Assembly (NCBI RefSeq): GCF_033115175.1
Contig: NC_084838.1
Location: forward strand, 67,424,468-67,488,467
Reading direction: 5' to 3'
DNA length: 64,000 nucleotides
Source of the DNA: Lepus europaeus
Taxonomy: Eukaryota; Chordata; Mammalia; Lagomorpha; Leporidae
The notes beneath the pieces are model-generated. The model was not told the DNA's origin, ran no database searches, and was given only the letters and a program-made list of their open reading frames with translations. Position numbers and translations under genes: made by a program. Positions 23,305 to 33,532 of the stretch are shown in pieces; positions within the stretch are counted from its first letter, which is position 1; each line of letters begins with the position of its first letter.

Positions 23305-23677
23305 ATTTTGAGATGTATTTTATTTATTTGAAAGGCAGAGTTATAGAAGGAGAGACGGAGACAGAGAGGAGGAGAGTGAGAGAGAGAGATCGAGAGAGCT
23401 AAAGAGATATCAAGAGAGAGAGAGCGAGAGAGAGAGAGTTCTTCCATCAATTGGTTCACTCCCCAAATGCCTAAAACAGCCAGGACTGGGCCATACCCAA
23501 GCCATTTTGAGGACTCCTATGTGGCTGCAGGGACAGAATCATTTGAGACATGTGCTGCTTTCCCAGGCCATTATCAGGGAGCTGGATTGGAAGTGGAGCA
23601 GCCAGTAGATAACGGGTGCCCATATGGGATACTGCTGTTGCAGGCAGCAGCGTTACCCACTACACCACAATTTCAGC
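23305..23677 (-). mobile_element. C SINE with expanded GA tract, reverse orientation
   Basis: 'ttttatttatttgaaaggca' is followed by a long imperfect GA tract (about 23346-23440) and 'ccatcaattggttcactccc'. The head complement 'cactacaccacaatttcagc' closes it. A 12-bp target-site duplication, ctcagattcatt, lies at 23293-23304 and 23678-23689, inside the old L1. Confidence 0.93.
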
Positions 23678-24093
23678 CTCAGATTCATTCTTCGCATGTG
23701 CTTACCCAGTTGTCCAAGCAGCTTTTGTTGAAGAAACTATTCTCTCTGTTGAATGTCATCCTCAATGAAAATTAATTCGCTATGAGTATTTAGATTCATT
23801 TCTGGATTTTCAATTCTAGTACATTAGTCTATATGTCTATTAGTATACCAGTACTACACAATTTTGACTACTGTATCTTCAGTTGAAGTTAGAAAATTAG
23901 GAAATGTGAGTTCTCTCACTTTATTTTTATTTTTCAATATTATTTTAACTTTTCAGGGCCCTTTGCACTTTTGTATAAATTTGAGGACTGAATTTTTCAT
24001 TTCTTCCAAAAAGCTATGAAAATTTTATTAGGGATTGCATTGAATATGTAGATTGCTTTGAATAACATTGTCATTTTAACAATATTAAGTCTT

Positions 24094-25162
24094 GCAAAAG
24101 AGACACCCTACAGAATGAGAGAAAATATTTCAAGCTATATATATGTCATGGGATTGATAGCCAGAATATATAAAGAATTTAAATAACTCAATAGCATTAA
24201 AAATAACAGTAGATCTAAATACATATCTATCAAAGGAAGACATAAATAACTAACAGGTAGATGAAAAAATGCTCAACATCACTAATCAGGCAAATACAAA
24301 ATCACAGTGAGATATAATTTTCTTCCAGTTAGATTGACTATTTTCAAAAGGATAAAAGATAAGAAGTGGTGACAAGGATATGGAGAAAATGAAACCCTTA
24401 CACTGTTGGCACAAGTGTACATTGTTGCAGCCACCAGGAAAAATTTTGTACAACTTCCTCAAAACATGAAAAATGGAGCTACCATATGTTTTAGCAATCC
24501 CGCTGCTGGTTGTATAACAAAAGGAAGTGACATCAATTCATGGAAGAGACATCTACACTCCCATGTTGACTGCAACACTATTCACAATAGCCAAGAAATG
24601 GAAACCACTTAAGTGCCTATCAGCTGATGAATGGATAAAGCAAATGTGGTGATGTACACAATGGAACACCACTCAGTCATAAAGAGAGATAAAATCTGGT
24701 TATTTGCAACACCATAAATGGAACAAGGGATTATTATACTATGAAATAAACCAATCACAGAAAGACAAGTACTACATGATCTCTCATATTGCAAACTAAA
24801 ATCATGGCTCTCAAGGAAGTTAAAAACATAACTTACCAGAGGCTGGGTTGAATAGTGGCAAGGGAGGAATTGAGAAAGTTTATTTAACAAGTATTAAGTT
24901 GTAATTAGAGTAAGAAGTTATGCTGTTCTAAGGCACAGTAGGATGACTACAGAAAATGATAATGTATTATGTGTTTATTCTACAAAAAAAAGTACTAGAT
25001 TTTTAAATTTTCACTGTAAAGAAGTAAAACATCTTTGAGGAAATAGATATGTTTACCCTGATTTTATTAGATATTCTATAATATATATAAGTATTGAAAC
25101 ATCACATTGTACCCCATAAATATGTACCATTTTTATGTGTTGGTTAAAATAAAAAAAAAGAG
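24094..25162 (+). mobile_element. L1M LINE fragment, plus orientation, inside a minus-strand L1
   Basis: This is the 3' part of L1 (end of ORF2 plus 3' UTR), 5'-truncated. Landmarks are 'ctcaacatcactaatcaggc', 'ggtgacaaggatatggagaa', 'cactattcacaatagccaag', 'atgaatggataaagcaaatg' and the end 'tggttaaaataaaaaaaaag'. It duplicates ORF2 sequence also present in the surrounding minus-strand copy. It is therefore a separate insertion and not an inversion made during one event. The flanks attaagtctt (24084-24093) and attaagtttt (25516-25525) look like its target duplication. Confidence 0.8.
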
Positions 25163-25493
25163 AGGGGTGGGCATTGTGATGAAGTGGTTAAAGTTACTGC
25201 TTGGCATCCCCACGTCCCATATCAGAGTGCTGGTTTGAGTCCTGGCTGCTTGGCTTCCAATATTACTTTCTGCTGGTGTGCCTAGCAGGGCAATGGATGA
25301 TGGGCCAAATGCTTGAGTTCGGGCTATCCACCTGGGAGATCCAGATAGAGTTCCTGACTCCTGTCTTCAACCAGGGTCAGTTCTAACTGTTCCAGGCATT
25401 TGGGATGTGAACGACTGGATGCAACATCTCACACTCTCCCCATCACTCCCTCGTCTCTGTCATTCTGCCTTTCAAATAAATAAATACTTTTAA
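25163..25493 (+). mobile_element. C SINE, moderately diverged
   Basis: The head is 'ggtgggcattgtgatgaagt', with body 'gccaaatgcttgagttcggg' and tail 'caaataaataaatactttta'. It sits directly at the poly(A) end of the L1 at 24094-25162, a common SINE landing place. Confidence 0.9.
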
Positions 25494-25594
25494 AAAGAAA
25501 GAAATCATTTTAAAGATTAAGTTTTCCAATCCATGAACATGGGTAGCCTTTCCATTTAAATATAATCTTGTGCAATTTCTTCCAGAAATATTTT

Positions 25595-26406
25595 TGTTTG
25601 TTTGTTTGGTGAGTAGAATTTTTATTCACAAAACACAAAGAGTTATGGAGACAAATGATTATACAACATTATGGATGCATTTAATACTACCATTAAAACA
25701 GTTGAGACTACATGGGAAGTGGGATACACAGCAGACTCATAGAATGGCAGATGTCCTAAACAACACTCTGGCCTCAGAATCAGCCCTTAAGGCATTCGGA
25801 TCTGGCCGAAGAGCCCATGAGAGTATTGTAGGCATGGAAAGACAAGATACCATAGAAAAGAAAAAAAAAAGAAGAAGACCTAGATGAAAGATCTCTGTTA
25901 GTGAGATCCCAGTGGAAAGAACAGGGCCATCAAAGTAGGAGGTACCTTTCTCTGAAGGGAGGAGAGAACTTCCACTTTGACTATGACCCTATCGGAATAA
26001 GACCAAAGTCAGCGAACTCTAAAGGCTTCCATAGCCCTGGCAACTCATCACTAGAGCCTAGGGAGATTACTGACGCCACGAACAGGAGCGTCAAATCGTT
26101 AAGTCAGCAACAGGAGTCACTGTGTACTTACATCCCATGTGGGATCTGTCCTTAATGTGTTGTCTAATGTGCAGTGATGCTATAACTAGTACTGAAACAG
26201 CACTTTTACACCTTGTGTTTCCGTGTGGGTACAAACTGACGAGATCTTTACTAATTATATACTGAATCGATCTTCTGTATATAAAGAGAACTGGAAATGA
26301 AAAAAAAACCAAAAACCTGGTGTTAAATTGGAAATGGCATAGAAAATTAATTTTTTTTAACTTTTATTTAATGAATATAAATTTCCAGTGTACACCTTAT
26401 GGATTA
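25595..26406 (-). mobile_element. Composite L1 insertion, possible 3' transduction
   Basis: The whole block lies between direct repeats of cagaaatatttt (25583-25594 and 26407-26418). Read on the minus strand, it starts with the last ~55 nt of the young L1 3' UTR (26406 to 26352), followed by an A-run. Next come ~640 nt of antisense L1 3' region (26347 to 25710, about the same sequence as 47371-48000) and ~100 nt of unknown sequence. An AATAAA lies at 25626-25621, and the block ends in an AAAC-type tail (25609 to 25595). This order fits an L1 transcript that read through its own weak poly(A) site into flanking DNA. Two independent insertions are the alternative. Confidence 0.6.
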
Positions 26407-26566
26407 CAGAAATATTTTATAGTTGTGATTAAGCAAATCTTTCATCATCTTGGTTAAATGCATTCCTAGGTATTTTAATCTTTTGGGTACCATTCTAAAT
26501 AGAATTATTTTCTTAATTTCCTTTTTGATTATTCATTGTTCGTATATAGAAACATAGCTAATTAGA

Positions 26567-26887
26567 AAAAAACAGATTTATTTGAAAGGCAAAAATATAC
26601 ACAGAGAGAAGGAAAGTGAGAGAGAGAGAGAGAGATCTTCCATCAGCTGATTCACTCCACAAATGGCCGCAACAGCCAGGCTGGGCCACACAAAAGCCAG
26701 GAGCCAGGAGATTCATCTGGGTCTCCCATGTGAGTGCAGGGGCCCAAGTACTTGGGCTGTCTTCTGCTGCTATACTAGATGCATTAGCAGGGTGCAGGAT
26801 GGAAGTGGAGCAGCCAGGGCTCAAACTGGAGCCTATATGGAATACTAGCAGGTGTAGGCTTAACCTTCTATGTCATAGCACCACAAG
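26567..26887 (-). mobile_element. C SINE, older copy, reverse orientation
   Basis: 'aaaacagatttatttgaaag', 'tcttccatcagctgattcac' and 'aagtacttgggctgtcttct' are followed by a worn head at 'tctatgtcatagcaccacaa'. It is inserted in the old minus-strand L1. Confidence 0.88.
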
Positions 26888-27545
26888 TCATTTTTGTGTG
26901 CTCATCTTCTACCCTGGAACTTTTATGAATTCATTTATTAGGTATGATTTGTGTGTGTGTATGTATGTGTATTCTTTCAGTTTTTCTATTTAAACTATTT
27001 CATCTAAAAATAAGGATAATTTCATTATCTTCCTTCTATTTGAATAATTTATTTCTCTTCCCACCTAATTGCTGTGGTTAAGACTTCCAATGTATTGTTA
27101 AATAGCAGGGGTGAAGGTGCACATCCTAGTCTTATTCCCCATCTTAAAGGAAAATACTTTAGTCTTTCACCATGGAGTATGGTGTTAATTATGTGTTTTT
27201 AATAAATGCTAAGGAAATGTCCTTTTATACTCAGTTATGTAAGTATTTAAAGGTAAAGGTGTTGAATTTTGTCAGATACTTTCTCCATGCCAATTGAAGG
27301 GATCATAAGGTTCCCTCCCTCCTTCATTATGTGATACACTGATTGATCATTACATTGAACCACCCTTGCACTCTTGGAATAAATCTCACTTGGATATGGT
27401 GTATAATATCCTTTCAATATGATGTATATTTGATTTTTTTGGCTTTTTTGGTGGGGATTTCAGTACCTATATTCATCAATGATATTCATCCATAGTTTTC
27501 TTGTGGTATCTTTGAGTTTGGTATCTGTTCTATATTTTACCTGGT

Positions 27546-27899
27546 TTTTTTTGTTTTTTTTTTGTTTTTGTTCTGTTTTGTTTTGCTTTGTTGTGGAAAT
27601 GTTAATAAAGGCCCCTCATTGTCTTTATAAATTTTGCAATTATCACTTAATTCTGGCCTTTAGCATTCTTGAGCATTTTCTTTATATATTTGTCTTTAGG
27701 TTGTGTACTTCTTACCTTCTTATACTCATGCACTTTTACACACATCAACTCATTACAGCACTCTGTGCAGTAACACAGATATTTCCCATTTGTGTCTCTC
27801 TAGGATCAATCATACCTACTGTCAATATTTCTTGTTTAGGGACATCATTCCTCTCTACACTCTGGGAGGATGGAAGTTAATGTGTTTTGGATACTATCA
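27546..27899. other. T-rich low-complexity sequence and unassigned DNA
   Basis: 27541-27595 is a T/G-rich run. The 133-codon open frame at 27479-27880 owes its length to this run and the preceding L1; its predicted hydrophobic protein is not credible as a gene. The rest is unassigned. Confidence 0.45.
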
Positions 27900-28125
27900 T
27901 GCATAGAATCCTGCACAATGAATGACACATGGTAAACATCTAATAAATATTTCTCTAATGAATAAGGACACTGAGCACTTATTAGACATCAAGAACTGCG
28001 TCAGCACTTTGTATGAATTACCCCATTCTTTCCTCCAAGTAACGTAGGAAACAGGGATTATCATTTTCCCCACTTGACAGATATGAAAATTAAGGTATAG
28101 AAGCAATAAGTAATTGCCAATATGA
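27900..28125 (+). repeat. L2 3' end followed by MIR
   Basis: 27900-27967 reads 'gaatgacacatggtaaacat', 'ctaataaatatttctctaat', 'gaataagg', an L2 terminus. 27968-28125 reads 'actgagcacttattagacat', 'gtcagcactttgtatgaatt', 'gattatcattttccccactt', a MIR in the same orientation. Confidence 0.65.
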
Positions 28126-28685
28126 CAAATCCCATTCAGGGTTAGTTACCAACTTCTGGGAATGAGTCATCTTAAGTTCGTATTTTAGAATATTCTGTCA
28201 ATCAGCCAAAAATTAATTTACTATTATTAATAATACAATGCTATCATTATAAATAATTTACTTTCTTTTATTTAATGCTAGAGGAATGATGGAACTGAGT
28301 TTAGCAGGCTGGAAATTGTACATATCTCTTAATGTGCCCACAGGGCTGAGTGGAGCACATGAACTCTACCTATTATGTGTGACTAGTAGATCTCCCTGCC
28401 TCTTGTCTCTACCTTCTGTCCCACATGACAATTCTGCAGACTGAAGTTCCGGAGCACAGCTCTGTGTTTTACGAATGCTTCTTTGCTCACCCAGAAAATT
28501 TCCTTCCAGGGGTATTTGCAGCACCCATGAGCTGCTGCCACCAACATCATCTCACCTGACTCCCTTTCTCCTTCACTGTATACCAACTTAAGAGGAAAAC
28601 CTTGCTTTTCCAGAACTTTCCAGGCAATTCTTTTTAAGTTATCTTCTACTTTTTTATGACTCCTTAGCTTACAAAAGCCAGTTTA
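28126..28685. other. Unique sequence, nothing recognised
   Basis: 28380-28620 is GC-richer and open on the minus strand for 67 codons, with no recognised similarity and no convincing splice pair. Confidence 0.35.
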
Positions 28686-28999
28686 GGGGCTGGCACTGTG
28701 GCATAGTGAGTTAAGCTGTCACTTGCTGTGCCAGCATTCCATATAGGTATGGATTCAAGTCTTCATTGCTCCACTTCCAATCCAGCTCTCTGCTTATGCG
28801 CCTGGGAAAGCAATGGATTATGGCCAAAGTACTTAGGTCCTGGGAGACCTGGATTAAACTCTTGGCTCCTGGCTTCAGCCTGGCTCACCCTGGATGTTAC
28901 AACCATTTGGAAGTAAATCAGTGATGGAAGATTTCTCTATCTGGCTTGCCTTCTCTCTCTCTGTAACTGCTTTTCAAATAAATAAATGAATGTTTTTAA
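28686..28999 (+). mobile_element. C SINE, moderately diverged
   Basis: The head is 'ggggctggcactgtggcata', the B-box region 'tggattcaagtcttc', and the tail 'tgcttttcaaataaataaat'. Imperfect flanking repeats (aaaagccagttta and aaaaaccagctta) resemble an aged target duplication. Confidence 0.92.
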
Positions 29000-29019
29000 A
29001 ATGAAAAACCAGCTTAAAA

Positions 29020-29230
29020 ACAAACTCTAAAGCTCCATGTGTACTGAAATGCAAAAATCTCCAACATATGCCAATAAATGCAAACAGCAATGTGCAGAAG
29101 TATGTGTAAAGTGCCACATTTTGAGAAAGAATAGGAGAAAAATAAAAATACATATATCAGCAGTGTTTGCTTACATTTGCAAAAAGAAACTCTGGAAGGA
29201 CACAAGCAACTATATGGTTTGAGCTGAAGC
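29020..29230 (+). repeat. Old interspersed repeat, family unsure
   Basis: 'aagctccatgtgtactgaaa', 'caaaaatctccaacatatgc' and 'aaactctggaaggacacaag' match a repeat I have seen widely in mammalian DNA ('aagctctatatgtactgata' ... 'ctggaaggatacacaagaaa'). I cannot name it with confidence. Same family as the scrap at 17900-18200. Confidence 0.4.
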
Positions 29231-29777
29231 GGATGAGATGACAGAGAAAAGAGGCAAGGTGATTTTTGCCAGATACCATGTGTTTCAGTCTGACCCAAGA
29301 GATCATCTAATCAGAAAGTGAATTAATAAACAATATTCAAAACTAAAGTAACCTCTAGAGAGTATTTGTTCAATACCTTGCTTTAAGTTTTCAAGTACAG
29401 CATACGCACTTTTTCATAGCATATTTTATATTGTCCCTTAGGCTTAATATTTTTGGTTTTCTTTTGTGAACCACAAAATAAGTTTTAAAGAGTCTAAGCA
29501 GATACCCCCACCTTGCTCATTGTTTTATTCTTCCCTCCTATGTGGTAACAGCACCTTACAAATGGCTAGCTAGTAGGATACTTCTATACTTGACGAAAGC
29601 TGCTCTCCAGTCTCAAGCATCTGATGGGCAGAGTCCTCACAAGGGGCATCTCTTTGCCAGTTCTGGAGAAGTGCTGGAATGTGTTTCCCCTCTGTATTAA
29701 GAAGAGGAATCTCAGTAAAAGATAAATGGTCTTCTGATTCATGGCCACTTCCAGGCTCCTGGGTCTCTTCATTAGCT
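29231..29777. other. Unique sequence, nothing recognised
   Basis: AT-rich and mixed DNA. The open frame at 29584-29784 (minus) shows no recognised similarity. Confidence 0.35.
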
Positions 29778-29900
29778 CATCCATTCATTCACTCACCCAT
29801 TCATACAGTAATAGATATGGATTGCCTAACTTGCATCAGACACCATACAAGGCATTGGGTTTCCAGTGATAACTGAGAGAAGGAACAAATAAACACAAGA
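29778..29900 (-). repeat. L2 3'-end remnant, reverse orientation
   Basis: The 'catccattcattcactcacc' run followed by 'gcatcagacaccatacaagg' and 'gtgataactgagagaaggaa' is the complement of the L2 terminus and upstream part. Confidence 0.5.
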
Positions 29901-30039
29901 TAAATTTATATTGTAAGTTTAAATAGTGTTCAGTTCCAGGAAGGAAACAATGGGCAGTGGTAGAAACCAAAGTTTTGTTTGCATGTTTCTCAAGCCCCAA
30001 CATGAGAGTCCTGTCCAGAAGTGTCCAGTATATCAAGAT

Positions 30040-30945
30040 TTTTTTTCGCAAACAACAGAAATCTATTTCTCACAATTCTGGAGACTGGGAAGTGAAGGAA
30101 GCTGGAAGATCTGTGTCTGGTGAGGTCACTATTCCTGGTTTACAGATGGCCATCTCCTTGCTGTTCCCTTACATGTTGGAGAACAGATAGAATGAGTAAG
30201 CTCTAGCATATCTTATTAGAGGGCACTAATTTAATCCAGGAAGGCTTCATCCTCATGACCTAATCACCTCCAACAGGCCCCACCTCCTAATACCATCACC
30301 TTTTGGGATTGGATTTCAACACATAAATTTTGGGGGAGAGAAGGAACAAACACTCATTCAGTCCATGATATTCCACTCCCGTCCATCCCCAATTCGTGTT
30401 CTTACATACAAAATATCTTCTTTCCATTTCAACAACCCTAAAAGTCCCAACCTCTTCCAGTACCAGCTCTGAAGTATAAACACCAAAGTCTCATCTAAAT
30501 ACCATCACAACCAGATAGGAGCAAGACGGAAGCCACCATTCATTCTGAGACCAAGTTTCTCTGCTGTTTTGACCCTATGAAACCCAACAAGTAATGTGTT
30601 TCCATAAGATAGCAGTGAAACAGGCACAGAATAGACATGCCCCTTCCAAAAGAGAAGTAAATCCAAAACCTAGTGAACTATCTGCATGAAGTCTTAAGTC
30701 TGGAGAATAGTGGAGAATAGTCCTTATGGCTTGGTGCAGTAGTCCCACCTCCAAAACTCCGACCATTGCCCCAGCCTCCAAGGCCTCAGGGCCTCAGTGC
30801 CTTGTCCTCTCTCTATTAGCTCTGAGTGGCCCTGCTCCCTTGAAGGATTACTTTTTGTTCCTCTCGCCAGCCCATCTAACCCATGTAATTTTTTATTAAT
30901 AGATCTTTTTATTGTTAATTCAAATGAACCTCTTAATGATAGAAT
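30040..30945 (-). repeat. MaLR LTR plus part of the internal region, reverse orientation
   Basis: 30040-30395 is an LTR in reverse: 'ctcacaattctggagactgg', 'ctaatcacctccaacaggcc', 'ccacctcctaataccatcac', 'catgatattcc'. From about 30400 the sequence continues as the MaLR internal region in reverse. Landmarks there are 'cctaaaagtcccaacctctt', 'ccagtaccagctctgaagta', 'gacatgccccttccaaaaga'. Only non-coding or decayed internal sequence is present, and no intact viral reading frame. Confidence 0.7.
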
Positions 30946-31109
30946 CATAAGTAATAGAAAAACATTGTAAATAAAGAAACCCAGCTATCTAAAGCAATCC
31001 ATGGCATAGATATTCAGCTTGAGCAAATCCTCAGAGTGGCTTACATTCCTTTCAATTCTCCAGGTGATGCTGGGATATTTGACATGATTGTGTAGAAGAA
31101 TCCATTGTA

Positions 31110-31437
31110 GGCCGGCGCCATGGCTCACTAGGCTAATCCTCCGCCGGTGGCGCTGGTACCCCTGGTTCTAGTCCTGGTTGGGGCGCCGGATTCTGTCCCG
31201 GTTGCCCCTCTTCCAGTCCAGCTCTCTGCTGTGGCCCGGGAAGGCAGTGGAGGATGGCCCAAATCCTTGGGCCCTGCACCCGCATGGGAGACCAGGAGGA
31301 AGACCTGGCTCCTGGCTTCAGATCGGCACAGCACGCCGGCTGTAGCAGCCATTTGGGGGGTGAACCAACAGAAGGAAGACCTTTCTCTCTGTCTCTCTCT
31401 CTCTCACTGTCTAACTCTGCCTGTCAAAAAAAATAAT
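31110..31437 (+). mobile_element. Young C SINE, full length
   Basis: The head is 'ggccggcgccatggctcact', with B box 'ggttctagtcctggttg', and the tail 'ctgcctgtcaaaaaaaataa'. A near-perfect 11-bp target duplication is present (aatccattgta at 31099-31109, aatccattata at 31438-31448). CpGs are frequent. Confidence 0.95.
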
Positions 31438-31502
31438 AATCCATTATAATCTTATCCATGAATTGATTATCATGTAAATATTAATGTATGTATTTGCTTA
31501 TT

Positions 31503-31800
31503 TTTTAAAAAACGATTTGTTTATTTGAAAGTAGACTTAGAGAGAGAGATATCTTCCTGCACTGGTACGCCCTCCAAATGGCTGCAATAGCCAGGGCTGG
31601 GCTGGGCTGAAAACAAGTTTGTTCCAGGTCTCCCATGTGGGTCCACAGGCTGAAGTGTTTGGGCCATCCTATACTGCTTTCCCAGGTGCATTAGCACAGA
31701 GCTGGATTGGAAGTGGAGTAGCTGAGATATGAACCAGAGCCTATATGGGATGCCAGTGTTACAGGTGGTGGCTTTACTGGCTATGCCACAACACCAGTGC
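31503..31800 (-). mobile_element. C SINE, older copy, reverse orientation
   Basis: The tail complement is 'ttaaaaaacgatttgtttat', with body 'gctgaagtgtttgggccatc' and head complement 'ctatgccacaacaccagtgc'. It faces the younger plus copy 66 bp to the left. Confidence 0.9.
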
Positions 31801-31958
31801 CTATACTTGCTTATCTTTTAGTAAGGTTCCAAACTGGAGAAGATTTGCATATTGCACCATTGGAAAGCTGTGCCTTTTAAGTGACTCGTAGGAAAACAAA
31901 GACATCTGTATAAAGCAGAAATTTTCAACTCTGGCTACCTAGTATAATGGGAGAAATT

Positions 31959-32293
31959 TTTTTTAAAGATTTTATTCATTTATTTGAGAGGTAGAGTTAC
32001 AGACAGCGAGAGGAAGAGGCAGAGAGAAAGGCCTTCCATCCATTGGTTCACTCCCCAATTGGCCACAATGGCTGGAGCTGTGCTGATCCGGAGCCAGGGC
32101 CCAGGAGCTTCCTCTGGGTCTCCCATGTGGTACAGGGTCCCAAGGACTCGGGCCATCTTCCACTGCTTTTCCAGACCACAGCAGAGAGCTGGATTGGAAG
32201 AGGAGCAGCCGGGACTAGAACCAGTGTCCATATGGGACTCCAGTGCCACAGGTGGAGGAGGATTAACCTACTGCACCACGGCGCCGGCCCCTG
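31959..32293 (-). mobile_element. C SINE, full length, reverse orientation
   Basis: The tail complement is 'tttttttaaagattttattc'; 'cttccatccattggttcact' follows, and the head complement is 'ctgcaccacggcgccggccc'. It is well preserved. Open frames on both strands (89 and 121 codons) are by-products. Confidence 0.94.
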
Positions 32294-32589
32294 GGGTAAG
32301 CTTTAAAACTGTGATGCTTGAGACACACCTCCTAGTAATTTGTAGTTAATTGGTCTGTAGTAGAAGAAAGGGATGGATAATTTTAAAAGGATACCTGGAT
32401 GATTTTAAGATGCAGTTAAAGTTCAGAACCACTGTTTGAAAACAATTTATCAGTAAAAGCCTATGTCTCTGAGGAATTTATGATCTACCATCAGATAGAG
32501 TAGAATAAGAAAACTATAGAACCTATGTTGGTTGAAAATAATAAAATGAAGAGTAGGATGATACTTAATAGCAAAAATTGCCATCTATT

Positions 32590-32750
32590 GCATTTTGATC
32601 TAGGTAACAACAACCTGAAGCAGGCTTAACATCCCCTTTCTACAAGTGAGAAAACTGAGGCTTGTTCAAACTTAAAGACAAGTCCTAGGTTACAAGACTA
32701 CTAAATGAGAACTAAAGAAATTGATTTCAGGCTTTCATCCAATCCTCAGA
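32590..32750 (+). repeat. MIR remnant
   Basis: 'aacatcccctttctacaagt', 'gagaaaactgaggcttgttc' and 'aagtcctaggttacaagact' match the MIR 3' half. Confidence 0.6.
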
Positions 32751-32924
32751 TCTTTTCTAATTTGACCAAAATGAGGTAAGCATTGTATTAGGCCTTCTTA
32801 TATAGCTTTATTAAATTCATAGACTAATCCTAGCAGCTTAGTATTGTAAAGGTGAAGCCTAGACTTCGCAGTGTCATACAGCCAGTAAGTAACTGTTAGG
32901 AACTGGGTGCTTAGATCCTTCTAA

Positions 32925-33395
32925 GATTCATATGCTAAAACTCTAGCTCCCAAAGTAGTGGTAATAAGAAATGTGGCCTTGTAGCAGGTAAAGCCCCCAC
33001 CTGCAAGTGCCAGCATCCCATATGGGTTCTGGTTAGAGTTTCCTCTGCTCAACTCTTGACCCAGCTTGTTGCCATGGCCTGGAAAAGCACTGGAAGATGG
33101 CTCAAGTGTTTGGACCCCTGCATCCACATGGAAGACCTTGGGAGGTGATTAGGTCACAGTGAGATTCCCCGCTAATCCTTATTAGCTGGGACATAAGAGA
33201 GCTTGCTTGCTTCCTTTCTGTAACATGAGGATACTATAAAATGGCAATGTGCACACCTGTAAGAGGTCCTTCACTAGAAGTGGCCATGCTGGGATCCTGA
33301 TCTTGGACTTCAAGCTTCTAGAATGGTGAGAAATAACTATTTGTTGTCACCCAGACTACTGTCATTTATTATAGCAGGGTGACATTTGTAACAAA
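32925..33395 (+). repeat. MLT1-type MaLR LTR with a SINE inside
   Basis: 'gattcatatgctaaaactct', 'cttgggaggtgattaggtca', 'ggacataagagagcttgctt', 'gatcttggacttcaagcttc' and 'cattattatagcaggg'-like end signals give the MLT1 order. A partial C SINE sits between 32970 and 33138. Confidence 0.7.
32970..33138 (+). mobile_element. Partial C SINE in the MLT1 LTR
   Basis: Body segments 'gcaagtgccagcatcccata', 'cctggaaaagcactggaaga' and 'cccctgcatccacatggaag' are present. Both the 3' pyrimidine tract with poly(A) tail and the extreme 5' head are missing, which is unusual because SINE loss is normally at the 5' end. Confidence 0.7.
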
Positions 33396-33532
33396 GCTAG
33401 AATTTAATCTTGGTCCTACCTGATTTCAAAGTTGGGTTCTTCTGTCCACATAGAATATAGAACCATTTAAGACCTTTAGAAGATTTTTTTTTTGTCACAT
33501 TAGGTAGGCAATAAAAATTTACCAATTTATTA

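Larger units (their letters stand above)
22115..27545 (-). mobile_element. Old L1M LINE, reverse orientation, split by five later insertions
   Basis: Pieces of one minus-strand L1 (ORF2 from the reverse-transcriptase region through to the 3' UTR) read in the right order. They are 22115-23304 (with an odd 150-bp break near 22620-22770), 23690-24093, about 25526-25594, 26419-26566 and 26888-27545. Continuity is clear. The text ending 'aacaatattaagtcttg' near 24093 resumes near 25516 as 'attaagttttccaatccatg', and later as 'ctaggtattttaatcttttg'. All reading frames are broken. Confidence 0.8.
32810..33470 (+). repeat. MIR remnant split by an MLT1 LTR
   Basis: The left part ends 'gcagtgtcatacagccagta' and the right part continues 'agctagaatttaatcttggt', 'cctacctgatttcaaagttg', which is the expected order of one MIR. 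The MLT1 at 32925-33395 lies between. Confidence 0.45.

Noticed and set aside
22115..25162. Single L1 with 5' inversion (twin priming)
   Set aside because: The minus and plus parts both carry the same end-of-ORF2 sequence, so they are two separate insertions.
27479..27880. 133-codon hydrophobic open frame
   Set aside because: Built on L1 remnant and a T/G-rich run; composition explains the predicted membrane-like protein.
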